From Pseudomonas fluorescens (GTDB taxonomy: Bacteria > Pseudomonadota > Gammaproteobacteria > Pseudomonadales > Pseudomonadaceae): 64,000 nucleotides of DNA. The stretch is from the NCBI RefSeq assembly GCF_000968015.1, contig NZ_LACH01000012.1, positions 29,770 through 93,769 of the forward strand, written 5' to 3'. A program made the position numbers and the translations under genes. The notes under the pieces were generated by a model that saw only the letters and a program-made list of their open reading frames with translations, searched no databases and was not told the origin of the DNA. Below are positions 1 to 9,050 of the stretch, piece after piece. Numbering within the stretch: the stretch's first letter is position 1; each line of letters begins with the position of its first letter.

Positions 1-919
1 AGTACCAGAGCCCGGAAAAGATCCGCAGCATTTCACGCAAGGCCGGCTGACTCAGGCGCTGGGCCAACGGCAAGATGCGGATCAGATGGGCGACTGGACG
101 GCGCATTTTGAACACCAGAAGACCGAATGCGATCGACGCAGCCATCCCGGTGAACACCGCGATACTGCTGGTGAGATTGCCACCGAGCAGGCGGGCGATC
201 TGCGGACTGGTCAAGGCGTCGCTCAGGGCCACTAGGAAGCCGATGACAAAGAGCGGTCGCGGGCTGTACTGACGAATAATCTGCACCGCTCGGCGCTTGT
301 GACCAGCGTTGAACAGCACCACCAGCGACAACAGCAACGACGCGGCGAAAATGCCGCTGCTGGTGGCATAGGCGAAACACAATGCCAGCGCCCGGCCAGC
401 GGACACTTGCAAGAAATGGCTGACATACAGCGTCAGCGGCAGGCTGATCAGCGCCGGAATCGTGTAGGGCAACACATAACCCAGTAAAGCCTGACCACGC
501 TCGCGAGTGAGCAGCAGACGGTTCTGACACAGACGTTTGGTGAGCAGCCCTCCCAGTAGCCAGAGCAGCGCAAAGACGCCCATCCACACACCGGACAACA
601 GCAGGAAATCCCCCGCCACGCTCCAGCTCGAGCGGGACGACGGGTGATTGACCAGTTGATCCACCTCAACCGCTGCCCGGTCTGCACGCAGACGCCAAGC
701 GTCCAGCAGGTCCTCGTTGAGATCCAGTTTTCCCTGGACTTCATCAATGCTCGAACTGATGGCACCTAGCAAACCACCCTGCACCAGCGGTTCGGGGTGG
801 GCCAGTGGTGTCGTGGCGGTGGCCGCCGCCGGCACACCCGGTAGTGCGGCAGCCTCCAGCTCGTTGCTGCCCAGAATCAGCAACGCCCCCAGTAGTATCG
901 CGGTCTTGAACTTGAACAA
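1..919 (-). CDS. Mechanosensitive ion channel family protein, N-terminal part (gene runs off the window)
   Basis: The visible 306 codons open with a short hydrophobic signal-like stretch (LFKFKTAILLGALLILGS), then a soluble segment of about 50 residues and then at least four or five hydrophobic membrane spans, some joined by short Arg/Lys-rich loops. This matches the sensor-paddle N-terminal half of large MscS-type channels of Pseudomonas, which release solutes on osmotic downshock at the inner membrane. The pore helix and beta domain that define MscS lie outside the window, so the family call is inference. I chose a TTG start at 919 because AGGAG sits 8 nt before it and no ATG or GTG fits the frame. 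The gene has no operon partner visible here. Confidence 0.5.
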   Translation of the reverse strand, partial: MFKFKTAILLGALLILGSNELEAAALPGVPAAATATTPLAHPEPLVQGGLLGAISSSIDEVQGKLDLNEDLLDAWRLRADRAAVEVDQLVNHPSSRSSWSVAGDFLLLSGVWMGVFALLWLLGGLLTKRLCQNRLLLTRERGQALLGYVLPYTIPALISLPLTLYVSHFLQVSAGRALALCFAYATSSGIFAASLLLSLVVLFNAGHKRRAVQIIRQYSPRPLFVIGFLVALSDALTSPQIARLLGGNLTSSIAVFTGMAASIAFGLLVFKMRRPVAHLIRILPLAQRLSQPALREMLRIFSGLWY

Positions 920-1003
920 ACGCGGTGCTCCTGCAAATGGGTCTGTAAGGAACTGATCGGGAAAGTGTAGGCAAGTTCGGTTATTGGGTGAAATCAAGGG
1001 CCA

Positions 1004-1164
1004 CCCCTCACCCCAGCCCTCTCCCCAGAGGGGAGAGGGGAAAGGGAGCAGATCTCCATGGCTTTCCGGACCTGAGTTCGACTCCGAATATTCAGGTCGC
1101 AGTATTTCGAAAGACACGTCGGTCAGTCCCCTCGCCCCTTTGGGGAGAGGGTTAGGGTGAGGGG
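1004..1164. repeat. Inverted pair of CCCTCACCCYARCCCTCTCCCC repeats
   Basis: Arms of 23 bp at 1004-1026 and 1142-1164 are inverted copies differing at two positions. Each arm is followed or preceded by an inner CTCTCCCC/GGGGAGAG palindrome. The 115 bp between them hold no gene. This is an intergenic palindromic element of the REP-doublet kind, of a sequence class different from the other repeats in this window. It fills most of the 357-bp gap between the channel gene and the MFS gene. Confidence 0.75.
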
Positions 1165-1276
1165 CGCTTTTGATCTTTGCGCACAAAGCAAATCTCAAAT
1201 GCCCATCCCTGTATTTTTCCACACAACCCAAACCCCGACACTGCGCTCCATCAATCAATCCACCGGAGTTGCAGCC

Positions 1277-2479
1277 ATGCCCATTGCCTTGCTCGCGCTG
1301 ACCCTCAGCGCCTTCGCCATCGGGACGACCGAGTTCGTCATCGTTGGCCTGTTACCCACCATCGGCGCCGACCTTGGCGTCAGCCTGCCGTCCGCCGGCC
1401 TGCTGGTCAGCCTCTACGCATTGGGCGTTGCCATTGGCGCCCCGGTGCTGACCGCCCTCACCGGCAAAGTCCCGCGCAAAATGCTGCTGTTGTCGCTGAT
1501 GGTGCTGTTCACCCTCGGCAACCTGCTGGCCTGGAAAGCGCCGAGTTACGAGTCGCTGGTCATTGCGCGGATCGTCACCGGTCTGGCCCACGGGGTGTTC
1601 TTCTCGATTGGTTCGACCATCGCCACCAGCCTCGTGCCGAAGGAAAAAGCCGCCAGCGCGATCGCCATCATGTTCACCGGCCTGACCGTGGCACTGGTCA
1701 CCGGCGTACCACTGGGGACGTTCATTGGTCAGCATTTCGGCTGGCGTGACACCTTCCTCGCGGTTTCTGCACTGGGCGTGATCGCGTTCATTGGCAGCCT
1801 GCTTTACGTGCCGAAAAACATTGCCCACAGCAAACCGGCTTCACTGTTGCAGCAATTGCAGGTGCTCAAGCAACCCCGTCTGCTGCTGGTGTACGCCATG
1901 ACCGCGGTCGGTTACGGCGGCTCGTTCATCGCGTTCACCTTCCTGGCTCCGATTCTTCAAGACATTTCCGGCTTCAGCGCCAGCACCGTCAGCCTGGTGC
2001 TGCTGGTCTACGGCATCTCGGTGGCCGTCGGTAACATCTGGGGCGGCAAACTGGCGGACAAACGCGGCCCGATCAGCGCCCTGAAAATCATCTTCGCCCT
2101 GCTCGCTGCGGTGTTGTTCGTACTAACCTTTACCGCCGGCAACCCATGGCTGGCCCTGGCCACCGTGCTGGTCTGGGGTGCGGTTGCGTTCGGCAACGTG
2201 CCGGGCCTGCAGGTTTACGTGGTGCGTCAGGCCGAACATCACACCCCGCATGCGGTGGACGTAGCGTCGGGCCTGAACATCGCCGCGTTCAACCTCGGCA
2301 TTGCTGGTGGCGCGTGGGGCGGTGGCTTGATCGTTGCTCACATGGGCCTGATTCATACCGCGTGGATTGGTGGTCTGGTGGTGCTGGTCGCGTTGGCATT
2401 GACGGCGTGGAGCGGTCGTCTTGATCGGTTGGGTCCGGTGTATGCCGAAAGCTCGACCCAGGTTGTTGCCGGACACTAA
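1277..2479 (+). CDS. MFS transporter, DHA1 family (AraJ/YdhP-like exporter)
   Basis: The 400-residue protein has about twelve hydrophobic segments. It starts with the DHA1 signature region SAFAIGTTEFVIVGLLP, and a motif-A-like loop (LTGKVPRKM) follows helix 2. A second loop, GGKLADKRGP, around residue 260 repeats motif A in the C-terminal half, as expected for the duplicated six-helix fold. Proteins of this type are proton-driven exporters of sugars, arabinose-like compounds or drugs; the substrate cannot be read from sequence. The ATG at 1277 is preceded by GGAG. An in-frame start 40 codons upstream has no such site and would add a non-hydrophobic tail. The gene stands alone and is followed immediately by a REP doublet. 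Confidence 0.85.
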   Translation: MPIALLALTLSAFAIGTTEFVIVGLLPTIGADLGVSLPSAGLLVSLYALGVAIGAPVLTALTGKVPRKMLLLSLMVLFTLGNLLAWKAPSYESLVIARIVTGLAHGVFFSIGSTIATSLVPKEKAASAIAIMFTGLTVALVTGVPLGTFIGQHFGWRDTFLAVSALGVIAFIGSLLYVPKNIAHSKPASLLQQLQVLKQPRLLLVYAMTAVGYGGSFIAFTFLAPILQDISGFSASTVSLVLLVYGISVAVGNIWGGKLADKRGPISALKIIFALLAAVLFVLTFTAGNPWLALATVLVWGAVAFGNVPGLQVYVVRQAEHHTPHAVDVASGLNIAAFNLGIAGGAWGGGLIVAHMGLIHTAWIGGLVVLVALALTAWSGRLDRLGPVYAESSTQVVAGH

Positions 2480-2483
2480 ACCC

Positions 2484-2572
2484 TGTGGGAGCGAGCTTGC
2501 TCGCGATGACGGCAGCACATCCAGCATTGATGTAACTGACACACCGCTATCGCGAGCAAGCTCGCTCCCACA
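2484..2572. repeat. REP doublet (REPIN), GTGGGAGCGAGC type
   Basis: Two REP arms face each other: TGTGGGAGCGAGCTTGCTCG at the left and its reverse complement ending at 2572. Each arm carries its own inner palindrome GAGCTTGCTC or GAGCAAGCTC. The element starts 5 bp after the MFS stop codon. Doublets of this form are mobilised in trans by REP-associated tyrosine transposases (RAYT) in the P. fluorescens group. Confidence 0.9.
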
Positions 2573-2691
2573 TTTTGATCGGTGGTGTTTGGTTGAGCGT
2601 GTGCCGTCCGTAGTCCCGTCGAAACTTTCTCGCCTGCCCCGCAGTCATCAAAAGACAGGGGCAGTCCGAGAACCATCAGACGGGAGGCGAC

Positions 2692-3618
2692 ATGGCGGCG
2701 ATCCACATCGGTATTTCAGGCTGGCGCTACACGCCCTGGCGGGGGGATTTCTACCCGAAGGGGCTGACCCACAAGCGCGAATTGCAATTCGCCTCACGGG
2801 CGGTCAACAGCATCGAAATCAATGGATCGTTTTACGCCCTGCAACGGCCCGAACGTTATGCCCAGTGGTACGCCGAAACCCCGAGGGGCTTCGTTTTCAG
2901 CGTCAAAGCCCCGCGTTTCATCACCCACATCAGGCGACTGCGGGACGTCCATAAACCCTTGGCGAATTTCTTTGCGTCCGGGGTACTGGAACTCAAAGAA
3001 AAACTCGGCCCGATCCTCTGGCAATTCCCGCCCAACTTCAAATTCGATGCCGAGTTGTTCGAGACCTTCCTGGAGCAGTTGCCGCACAACACCGAAGAGG
3101 CCGCCGCCCTCGCCCGCCAGCATGATGCGCACGTGAACGGTCACGCCAGCCTGCAGGCCTACGGGAAAAAGCCTTTGCGCCATGCCTTAGAAATCAGAAA
3201 CGAGAGCTTCGTCGACCCCGCCTTCATCCGCCTGCTCAAACGCTATAACGCGGCCCTCGTCATCGCCGACACCGCCGGTAAATGGCCGTACCGCGAAGAC
3301 CTCACCAGCGACTTCGTTTACCTGCGCCTGCACGGTGCCGAAGAACTTTATGCCAGCGGTTACACCCCCGAGGCGCTGAAACGCTGGGGTGACCGGATCG
3401 AGGCCTGGTATCACGGCCAGCAACCGCCCGACCCGCACCTGATCGCACCTCGGCAAAAGCCCAAGGCGCGCAAGTCCCGTGAGGTGTTTTGCTACTTCGA
3501 CAACGACATCAAAGTCCGCGCCCCCTTCGATGCCCGCCGCTTGCTGGAGCGCTTTCATCTGGATAAAGACCTCGCCACCCGCCCCGGTGAACTGGCCGCC
3601 GAAGGAGTGCTGTCATGA
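2692..3618 (+). CDS. DUF72 family protein (YecE-like)
   Basis: The 308-residue protein begins [21 protein letters not shown] and has the DUF72 landmarks: the [18 protein letters not shown] segment, [25 protein letters not shown] and DFVYLRLHG, in the usual order. The family has a TIM-barrel fold and no proven reaction. A GGGAGG site precedes the ATG. The stop codon overlaps the next gene (ATGA), so it is translationally coupled to the endonuclease/phosphatase-cardiolipin synthase-YbhN genes that follow. This suggests shared regulation but does not show a shared function. Confidence 0.85.
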   Translation: MAAIHIGISGWRYTPWRGDFYPKGLTHKRELQFASRAVNSIEINGSFYALQRPERYAQWYAETPRGFVFSVKAPRFITHIRRLRDVHKPLANFFASGVLELKEKLGPILWQFPPNFKFDAELFETFLEQLPHNTEEAAALARQHDAHVNGHASLQAYGKKPLRHALEIRNESFVDPAFIRLLKRYNAALVIADTAGKWPYREDLTSDFVYLRLHGAEELYASGYTPEALKRWGDRIEAWYHGQQPPDPHLIAPRQKPKARKSREVFCYFDNDIKVRAPFDARRLLERFHLDKDLATRPGELAAEGVLS

Positions 3619-4412
3619 GCATTTCCGAACCGGTCGGCACCACCGACGAACAGCAACCCATCATCACCTCCGTGCGCCGCTTCACCGTGCTGACGGTCAA
3701 CACGCACAAGGGTTTCACCGCGCTCAACCGGCGTTTCATCCTGCCCGAATTACGCGAAGCGGTGCGCAGTGTGTCCGCCGACGTGGTGTTTTTGCAGGAA
3801 GTCCACGGCACCCACGAGCATCATCCCCAGCGTTACAGCAATTGGCCGGCAATGCCGCAATACGAATTCCTCGCCGACACGCTGTGGCCGCAGTTCGCCT
3901 ATGGGCGCAACGCGGTCTATCCGGCGGGCGATCACGGCAATGCGCTGCTGTCGAAATTCCAGATCATTCGCCACGACAACCTCGACGTTTCCATCAGCGG
4001 TCACGAGAATCGCGGCATCCTGCATTGCGTGCTGCGCCTGCCCGGTGACGGCCAGGAAGTGCATGCCATTTGTGTGCATCTGGGCCTTCACGAAACCCAC
4101 CGGACCGAACAACTCAAGTTGCTGGCCCAGCGTATTGAAGAACTGCCTAGCGATGCCCCGGTGATCGTTGCCGGTGACTTCAACGACTGGCGCCAGCGCG
4201 CCGATGCACTGCTCAACCCCTGCGGTTTGCGGGAGGTTTTCGCCGAACTCCACGGCAAACCGGCGCGCAGTTTTCCAGCACGTTTGCCAGCGTTGCGCCT
4301 TGATCGCATCTACGTGCGCAACCTCAAGGCCAGTCAGCCACAAGTGCTGGCCGCGCGGCCCTGGTCACACCTTTCCGACCACGTACCGCTGTCGGTGGAG
4401 ATCGAGCTATGA
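3615..4412 (+). CDS. Endonuclease/exonuclease/phosphatase family protein (YbhP-like)
   Basis: The 265-residue protein has the metal-dependent EEP fold signatures in order: LTVNTHKGF (N), FLQEVHG (metal-binding E), [21 protein letters not shown] (catalytic H), [10 protein letters not shown] (D and N) and a final SDHVPL (D-H dyad). It lacks DNase-specific regions I can name, so the substrate may be a nucleic acid or a phospho-lipid/inositol-type phosphoester. It overlaps DUF72 by 4 bp and the PLD-type synthase by 4 bp, each with an ATGA junction. E. coli ybhP sits in the same place next to clsB (ybhO) and ybhN, which supports a role near membrane lipid metabolism. Confidence 0.85.
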   Translation: MSISEPVGTTDEQQPIITSVRRFTVLTVNTHKGFTALNRRFILPELREAVRSVSADVVFLQEVHGTHEHHPQRYSNWPAMPQYEFLADTLWPQFAYGRNAVYPAGDHGNALLSKFQIIRHDNLDVSISGHENRGILHCVLRLPGDGQEVHAICVHLGLHETHRTEQLKLLAQRIEELPSDAPVIVAGDFNDWRQRADALLNPCGLREVFAELHGKPARSFPARLPALRLDRIYVRNLKASQPQVLAARPWSHLSDHVPLSVEIEL

Positions 4413-5692
4413 GCAGCCCATCGATGGATAAAACCGATGTGGAGCACTTATCCACAACCCCGCCGATCCGTGAACCGGGCGTGGTCGACGTCGAATATGG
4501 CTGGCAAGGCAACAACCGCGTAGAGCTGCTGGAAAACGGCGAAGCGTATTTCCCTCGGGTGTTCGAGGCCATGCGTCAGGCGAAGACTGAAATCCTCCTG
4601 GAAACCTTCATTGTGTTTGAGGACAAGGTCGGTGATGAGCTACAGGAAGTCCTGATCGCCGCCGCTCAACGCGGCGTGCGGATCACCGCCAGTCTCGATG
4701 GCTTTGGCTGCGGTGAACTGAGCACGGGATACCTCGCTGCCCTGAGCGAGGCCGGCGTGCACATCCAGATTTTCGACCCCGCGCCCAAACGTCTGGGCAT
4801 CCGCACCAACTGGTTCCGCCGCCTGCACCGCAAGATCGTGGTGGTCGATGGCACGATTGCGTTCATCGGCGGCATCAACTTTTCTGCCGACCATCTGGCT
4901 GACTTCGGCCCTGAGGCCAAGCAGGATTATTCCGTTGAAGTGCAAGGCCCGGCGGTGGCCGACATTCATCACTTCGCCTTGCTGCAATGCGGTCGCCCGG
5001 CTCGCGCCAAATACTGGTGGCAACGACGCAGGCAACGGCGCTCGGAACTGGCGTTCACCGAACATGACGGCCAGGTTCGCCTGGTGTACCGCGACAACGG
5101 CGAGCACCCGACTGATATCGAAGAGGTTTACCGGCAGGTGCTGCGCAGTGCCCAACGCCGGGTAGTGATCGCCAATGCCTACTTCTTTCCGGGCTATCGC
5201 CTGCTGCGCGAGATCCGCAACGCGGCGCGCCGTGGCGTCGATGTGCGGCTGATCCTGCAAGGTCAGCCCGACATGCTGGTGGCCAAACTCGCCGCGCGCA
5301 TGACCTATGACTACCTGCTCAAATCCGGTGTGCAGATTCACGAATATTGCGAGCGTCCACTGCACGGCAAAGTCGCGCTGGTGGATGAAGATTGGAGCAC
5401 GGTCGGTTCGAGCAACCTCGACCCGTTGAGCCTGTCCATGAACCTGGAAGCCAATGTGTTGATCCGCGATCGCACTTTCAACCGCGACCTGTTCGAGCGC
5501 CTCGAAGACCTGAGTAACAACCATTGCAAGGTCATGTGCGCCGACAAAGCCCCGCGCGGACGGGTCTGGCACATGACCGTCGGCTTTCTGGTGTTTCACT
5601 TTCTGCGCCACTTCCCGGCTTGGGCCGGTTGGCTGCCGGCGCATAAACCGCGCCTGAAACCTTTTACCCATTCCGCCGGGGGTGACACCTGA
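4409..5692 (+). CDS. clsB: Cardiolipin synthase ClsB-like, phospholipase D superfamily
   Basis: This 427-residue protein carries two HKD motifs: [19 protein letters not shown] near residue 137 and [20 protein letters not shown] near residue 317. These are the paired catalytic sites of phospholipase D-type cardiolipin synthases, which make cardiolipin from phosphatidylglycerol and a second phospholipid at the inner membrane. It lacks the two N-terminal membrane helices of ClsA, as expected for ClsB. A short hydrophobic stretch with aromatics near the C-terminus ([18 protein letters not shown]) could touch the membrane. It sits between ybhP-like and ybhN-like genes with 4-bp and 1-bp overlaps, the same order as in E. 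coli. Confidence 0.88.
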   Translation: MSSPSMDKTDVEHLSTTPPIREPGVVDVEYGWQGNNRVELLENGEAYFPRVFEAMRQAKTEILLETFIVFEDKVGDELQEVLIAAAQRGVRITASLDGFGCGELSTGYLAALSEAGVHIQIFDPAPKRLGIRTNWFRRLHRKIVVVDGTIAFIGGINFSADHLADFGPEAKQDYSVEVQGPAVADIHHFALLQCGRPARAKYWWQRRRQRRSELAFTEHDGQVRLVYRDNGEHPTDIEEVYRQVLRSAQRRVVIANAYFFPGYRLLREIRNAARRGVDVRLILQGQPDMLVAKLAARMTYDYLLKSGVQIHEYCERPLHGKVALVDEDWSTVGSSNLDPLSLSMNLEANVLIRDRTFNRDLFERLEDLSNNHCKVMCADKAPRGRVWHMTVGFLVFHFLRHFPAWAGWLPAHKPRLKPFTHSAGGDT

Positions 5693-6681
5693 TGAGCCAC
5701 TCAGATACACAACCGGCGACCCACGCCGAAACGCCGGGCACACGCCGCTGGAGCCGCTGGAAACGGCCGCTGACGATGCTGTTTTTCCTGGCGCTGATTG
5801 TGCTGTTCACGATGCTTGCCCAGCGCCTCGAATGGGATGAAGTGTTCGACAACCTCGCCGATTTCAAGGTGCGTACGCTGATCATCGCGTCAGGTCTGAC
5901 CGTGGTGAGTTTTCTGGTTTACGCCTGCTTCGACCTGATCGGCCGTACCTACATTCGCCAGGACCTGACGTGGAAGCAGATCCTGCCGGTGGGGATTATC
6001 AGCTATGCCTTCAACCTCAATCTGAGCGCTTGGGTCGGCGGTATTGCCATGCGTTATCGGCTGTATTCGCGACTCGGGGTGAGCAAGGGCAACATCGCGA
6101 AAATTTTAGGGTTGAGCCTCGCGACAAACTGGTTCGGTTACATGGTGATTGCCGGTGCAGTGTTCAGCAGCGGCCTGGTGCGAATGCCGCCAGGCTGGAA
6201 GCTGAGCAGCGGTGCATTGCAAGGGGTGGGCGTGTTGTTGCTGTTGTTGAGCGCGGGGTACCTGGCAGCGTGTCAGTTTTCCAAGCGTCGGGAGTGGGCA
6301 ATACGCGGGGTGGAAATCAACCTGCCGTCCCTGCGCATGGCGGTGCTGCAACTGGCCCTCGGGGCGCTGAACTGGTCGCTGATGGCGGCGGTGATTTTCA
6401 CCTTGCTGCCGAGCAAGCTGGATTACCCGCTGGTGCTCGGGGTGTTGCTGATCAGCGCGATTGCCGGGGTTATCACGCACATCCCCGCCGGGCTCGGCGT
6501 GCTTGAAGCGGTGTTCGTGGCGCTGCTGCAACATGAAGTGTCCCGAGGCAGTCTCGTGGCCGGATTGCTGGCCTATCGGGCGATTTATTTCATCTTGCCG
6601 TTACTGATTACCCTGGTGATGTACCTGATCGTGGAAGCCAAGGCCAAGTCGTTGCGGATCTCGAAAAAGCCCCGGGATTAA
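5692..6681 (+). CDS. ybhN: YbhN/UPF0104 family integral membrane protein (lysylphosphatidylglycerol synthase TM region)
   Basis: The 329-residue protein has about eight membrane spans after a charged, cytosolic N-terminus (RRWSRWKRP). The conserved YAFNLNLSAWVGGIAMRYRL segment and the C-terminal THIPAGLGVLEAVFVALL segment are the hallmarks of the LPG-synthase flippase-like domain. It has no aminoacyl-transferase domain, so lysyl transfer is not expected; a lipid-handling role is inferred. The start codon overlaps the clsB stop (TGATG). It ends the DUF72-ybhP-clsB-ybhN operon and is followed by a large inverted repeat rather than a T-rich terminator. Confidence 0.85.
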   Translation: MSHSDTQPATHAETPGTRRWSRWKRPLTMLFFLALIVLFTMLAQRLEWDEVFDNLADFKVRTLIIASGLTVVSFLVYACFDLIGRTYIRQDLTWKQILPVGIISYAFNLNLSAWVGGIAMRYRLYSRLGVSKGNIAKILGLSLATNWFGYMVIAGAVFSSGLVRMPPGWKLSSGALQGVGVLLLLLSAGYLAACQFSKRREWAIRGVEINLPSLRMAVLQLALGALNWSLMAAVIFTLLPSKLDYPLVLGVLLISAIAGVITHIPAGLGVLEAVFVALLQHEVSRGSLVAGLLAYRAIYFILPLLITLVMYLIVEAKAKSLRISKKPRD

Positions 6682-6714
6682 CAGCCTAATGCCAATCAGT
6701 TTAGAACGACTCAA

Positions 6715-6851
6715 TCCGTAGCAGCTGGCGAAGCCTGCGTTCGGCTGCGAAGCAGTCGTAAAACCTGAGCTTGCGGTCCTCCTGAAACACCGCATCGTCT
6801 GATTTCACGACTGCTGCGCAGCCGAACGCAGGCTTCGCCAGCTGCTACGGA
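6715..6851. repeat. Long perfect inverted repeat (35-bp arms), GTAGCAGCTGGCGAAGCC class
   Basis: The first 35 bases (from TCCGTAGCAGCTGGCGAAGC) are repeated as an exact reverse complement ending at 6851. The 67-bp spacer contains a second inner dyad (GCAGTCGTAAA against TTTCACGACTGC, imperfect). It lies between two convergent genes, where a transcript from either side could fold into a long hairpin. This is a third class of intergenic palindrome in the window. Confidence 0.9.
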
Positions 6852-6878
6852 TCGCGTTTTGGCTTAACTGATTGGTTT

Positions 6879-7637
6879 TCACGATGACTGAATAATGCTC
6901 AACCGCTCGCCCACCACCATTTCGGTGATCCAGCCCACCAGGATCGAGGTGTACGCCTGTTGCGAAACGGGTTCGCTCAAGGCGTGATCGGCGCCGTCGA
7001 TAATCCGGTGGGTCAGCGAGTGGGTCTGCTGACAGGCCGCGCGGTAACTCATGATCGTCGCGTGGGGCACATAGTCGTCGGTCTCTGATTCGACCAGCAG
7101 CACATCCCCGGTGAATTGCGAACAGGCATACAGCGCACGATTGCTGTCGGCACGGACTAACGTGCTGCGGTAATCACGTAAATCGAGCTTGTCCAGGTCA
7201 CGTTTGGGCGTGTGCCATTGATCATCGCGATACAGCGCCGGCACCCGCAACGCCAGCCAGCGCACCGGACGCAACGATGTCAGGATCGAGGCCAGGTAAC
7301 CGCCATAACTGGTGCCGACCACGGCAATCGCCGATGTATCGAGCGCCGGGTGCGCGAGCAAGCGGTCATACGCCGCCAGCAGGTCGCGCAGGTTGTCTTC
7401 GCGCGTGACTCGACTCAGCGCAATACCGGCCCCACCGGTATGTCCGCGCAAGTCGAACGTCAGGCACACGCACCCCAAACCGGCGATGCCTTTCGCCCGT
7501 TCCAGGTCCCGCTCCTGACTGCCGCCCCAACCGTGCACAAAGAGCACGCCGGGCACTTTCGATTTTGGACTGAGAAAGGTCCCGACCATCTGTTCATCGT
7601 CGATGTCGATTTGAATGGTTTCGCTTCTAGCCGTCAT
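6879..7637 (-). CDS. Alpha/beta hydrolase (S9/dienelactone-hydrolase-like)
   Basis: The 252-residue protein has an oxyanion-hole motif FVHGWGGS near residue 34, the nucleophile elbow VGTSYGGYL near residue 108 (catalytic Ser), an acidic residue in LLVESETDDYVPH, and the catalytic His in GADHALSEP near the C-terminus. It has no signal peptide, so it is probably cytoplasmic; the substrate is unknown. The ATG lies inside the end of the upstream DUF3182-like gene (11-bp overlap). There is little Shine-Dalgarno sequence, so translation probably depends on coupling to that gene. Confidence 0.85.
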   Translation of the reverse strand: MTARSETIQIDIDDEQMVGTFLSPKSKVPGVLFVHGWGGSQERDLERAKGIAGLGCVCLTFDLRGHTGGAGIALSRVTREDNLRDLLAAYDRLLAHPALDTSAIAVVGTSYGGYLASILTSLRPVRWLALRVPALYRDDQWHTPKRDLDKLDLRDYRSTLVRADSNRALYACSQFTGDVLLVESETDDYVPHATIMSYRAACQQTHSLTHRIIDGADHALSEPVSQQAYTSILVGWITEMVVGERLSIIQSS

Positions 7638-8736
7638 AGGATTTAACCGTTACGTACTTGAGGAGAAAGTCACTGTTTTGCGCCGGCCCGCGATACACCT
7701 CAATGGCGTCCGCCGGCAGCGGCTGGTCGATGTAGGTCTCGACCGACGACACGCGAATCGCGCGCATCCCGGGGTCGTTGACGAAGCTCTGCAAGGCGGC
7801 GACTTCAGCGCTGCTGGCACCGCCCATCCGCCAGGATTGCTCGAGCACGCCGCTACGCTGTTTGCCATTACTGTCCACGCCTTGGGCGATGTCGTAGTTG
7901 CGCCGCGAGGCGTAGAAACCGGGATAAGCCTCATCCGCGGCACGGTCAAACACTTGCGCCTGCCGGATTGCCAGCCGCACATCGTCCGGCAGTTCCAGTT
8001 CGAGCAAATCGTCGTAGTGACCCCGCACCACCAGCAGGTTGGACCCTCCATAAACCTGCTCGCCCTGACCGTCTTCGGTCAAGTATTGATCACCGCAATA
8101 ACTCAGCACCGTGTCGCCGATAAAACTCTGACCGACGCTGTGGGTGATCACCTGGTCCAGATCCTGCTCCAGCACCACGCCTTCGGTGAACAGCGCTTTG
8201 GCCTCGGGTCTGGCGAGGATGGCATCGAACTGGTCGAGGCTTTTGATCACTTCCTGACCGCGCCCGGCGCAGGCGTGAATAGGCTTGATGCGGATCGGGC
8301 CGCTGTAGAGCAGATGCTCCGCCGCAGGACGCGCATCGTCCATGGAGAAAACACTGAGGCCGTCGAGCACCACGCTGCGCACCCGTTCGGAAAACAACGG
8401 TGACCAGCCTTCCGGTGCGTGAGCATCTTTGTTGCGTAACCCGTGGCTGATGGCTTTGGTGCAGATGAAATCATGGTCGACATAACCGCCCCACAAATCC
8501 TCCGGCCCCTTGACGCCTAATTGCCGGGCGGCAGCGACGCCCACAAGCGTCTGGGTCGGCAACAGATACAGGTCTCGCCCGTTGTGCAATTCGGGGTCGT
8601 AACTGCCGCCGTATTTAAGCCCCAGGATCTGCGCCAGCCAACGGGCCAGCGCACGATTGGTTTCCACTTCGTGCAACGGCGCCTCGGGGCGCACGGAGTG
8701 GGCGACCACCAGTTTCTTGCGATTTGTTGGGGTCAT
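7627..8736 (-). CDS. DUF3182-like protein, possible ATP-grasp fold
   Basis: This 369-residue protein resembles what I remember of the DUF3182 family of pseudomonads. Visible conserved-looking blocks are ARWLAQILGLKYGGSYD, LWGGYVDHDFICTKAISHGL and RIKPIHACAGRGQEVIKS. The last block, followed by VVLEQDLDQVITHSVG, has the look of an ATP-grasp nucleotide-binding loop and strand; that is inference. An ATG at 8736 with a GGGGGA site gives the start. It overlaps the downstream hydrolase by 11 bp, so the pair forms one operon and probably acts in one pathway, which I cannot name. Confidence 0.65.
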   Translation of the reverse strand: MTPTNRKKLVVAHSVRPEAPLHEVETNRALARWLAQILGLKYGGSYDPELHNGRDLYLLPTQTLVGVAAARQLGVKGPEDLWGGYVDHDFICTKAISHGLRNKDAHAPEGWSPLFSERVRSVVLDGLSVFSMDDARPAAEHLLYSGPIRIKPIHACAGRGQEVIKSLDQFDAILARPEAKALFTEGVVLEQDLDQVITHSVGQSFIGDTVLSYCGDQYLTEDGQGEQVYGGSNLLVVRGHYDDLLELELPDDVRLAIRQAQVFDRAADEAYPGFYASRRNYDIAQGVDSNGKQRSGVLEQSWRMGGASSAEVAALQSFVNDPGMRAIRVSSVETYIDQPLPADAIEVYRGPAQNSDFLLKYVTVKSYDG

Positions 8737-8924
8737 GCGTCCCCCTTCAATCTGCGCTTGATGAATGTAATAGGAGGGGTGCAGAGATCAGGCCAAGGGG
8801 GGCCAAAGACAAACGTTTTTCAAATCAGCCAGTTACGAAAAACATGATGGCACCCTGCCTGTTTGATTCTGCACGACAAGGGTTTCAACTCTGGCATTTT
8901 GCACGACTCAAGCCTGGCGCATGT

Positions 8925-9034
8925 CCCTGTGGGAGCGAGCTTGGTCCGGGCGGCGTTCCGACGATGGGGCCATGCCTTTCACTATTGATGTTGCCTGACA
9001 CACCGCTATCGCGAGCAAGCTCGCTCCCACAGGG
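8925..9034. repeat. Asymmetric REP doublet made of two REP variants
   Basis: Both ends carry CCCTGTGGGAGCGAGCTT in inverted orientation. The left unit continues GGTCCGGGCGGCGTTCCGACG, while the right unit carries the GCTCGCGATAGCGG type. So two different REP subclasses form one doublet, in contrast to the symmetric one at 2484-2572. It fills the middle of the 314-bp gap between the divergent DUF3182-like gene and the end of the GlxA-type gene; nothing else is recognisable there. Confidence 0.85.
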
Positions 9035-9050
9035 GATAGGGGTGATGCAG

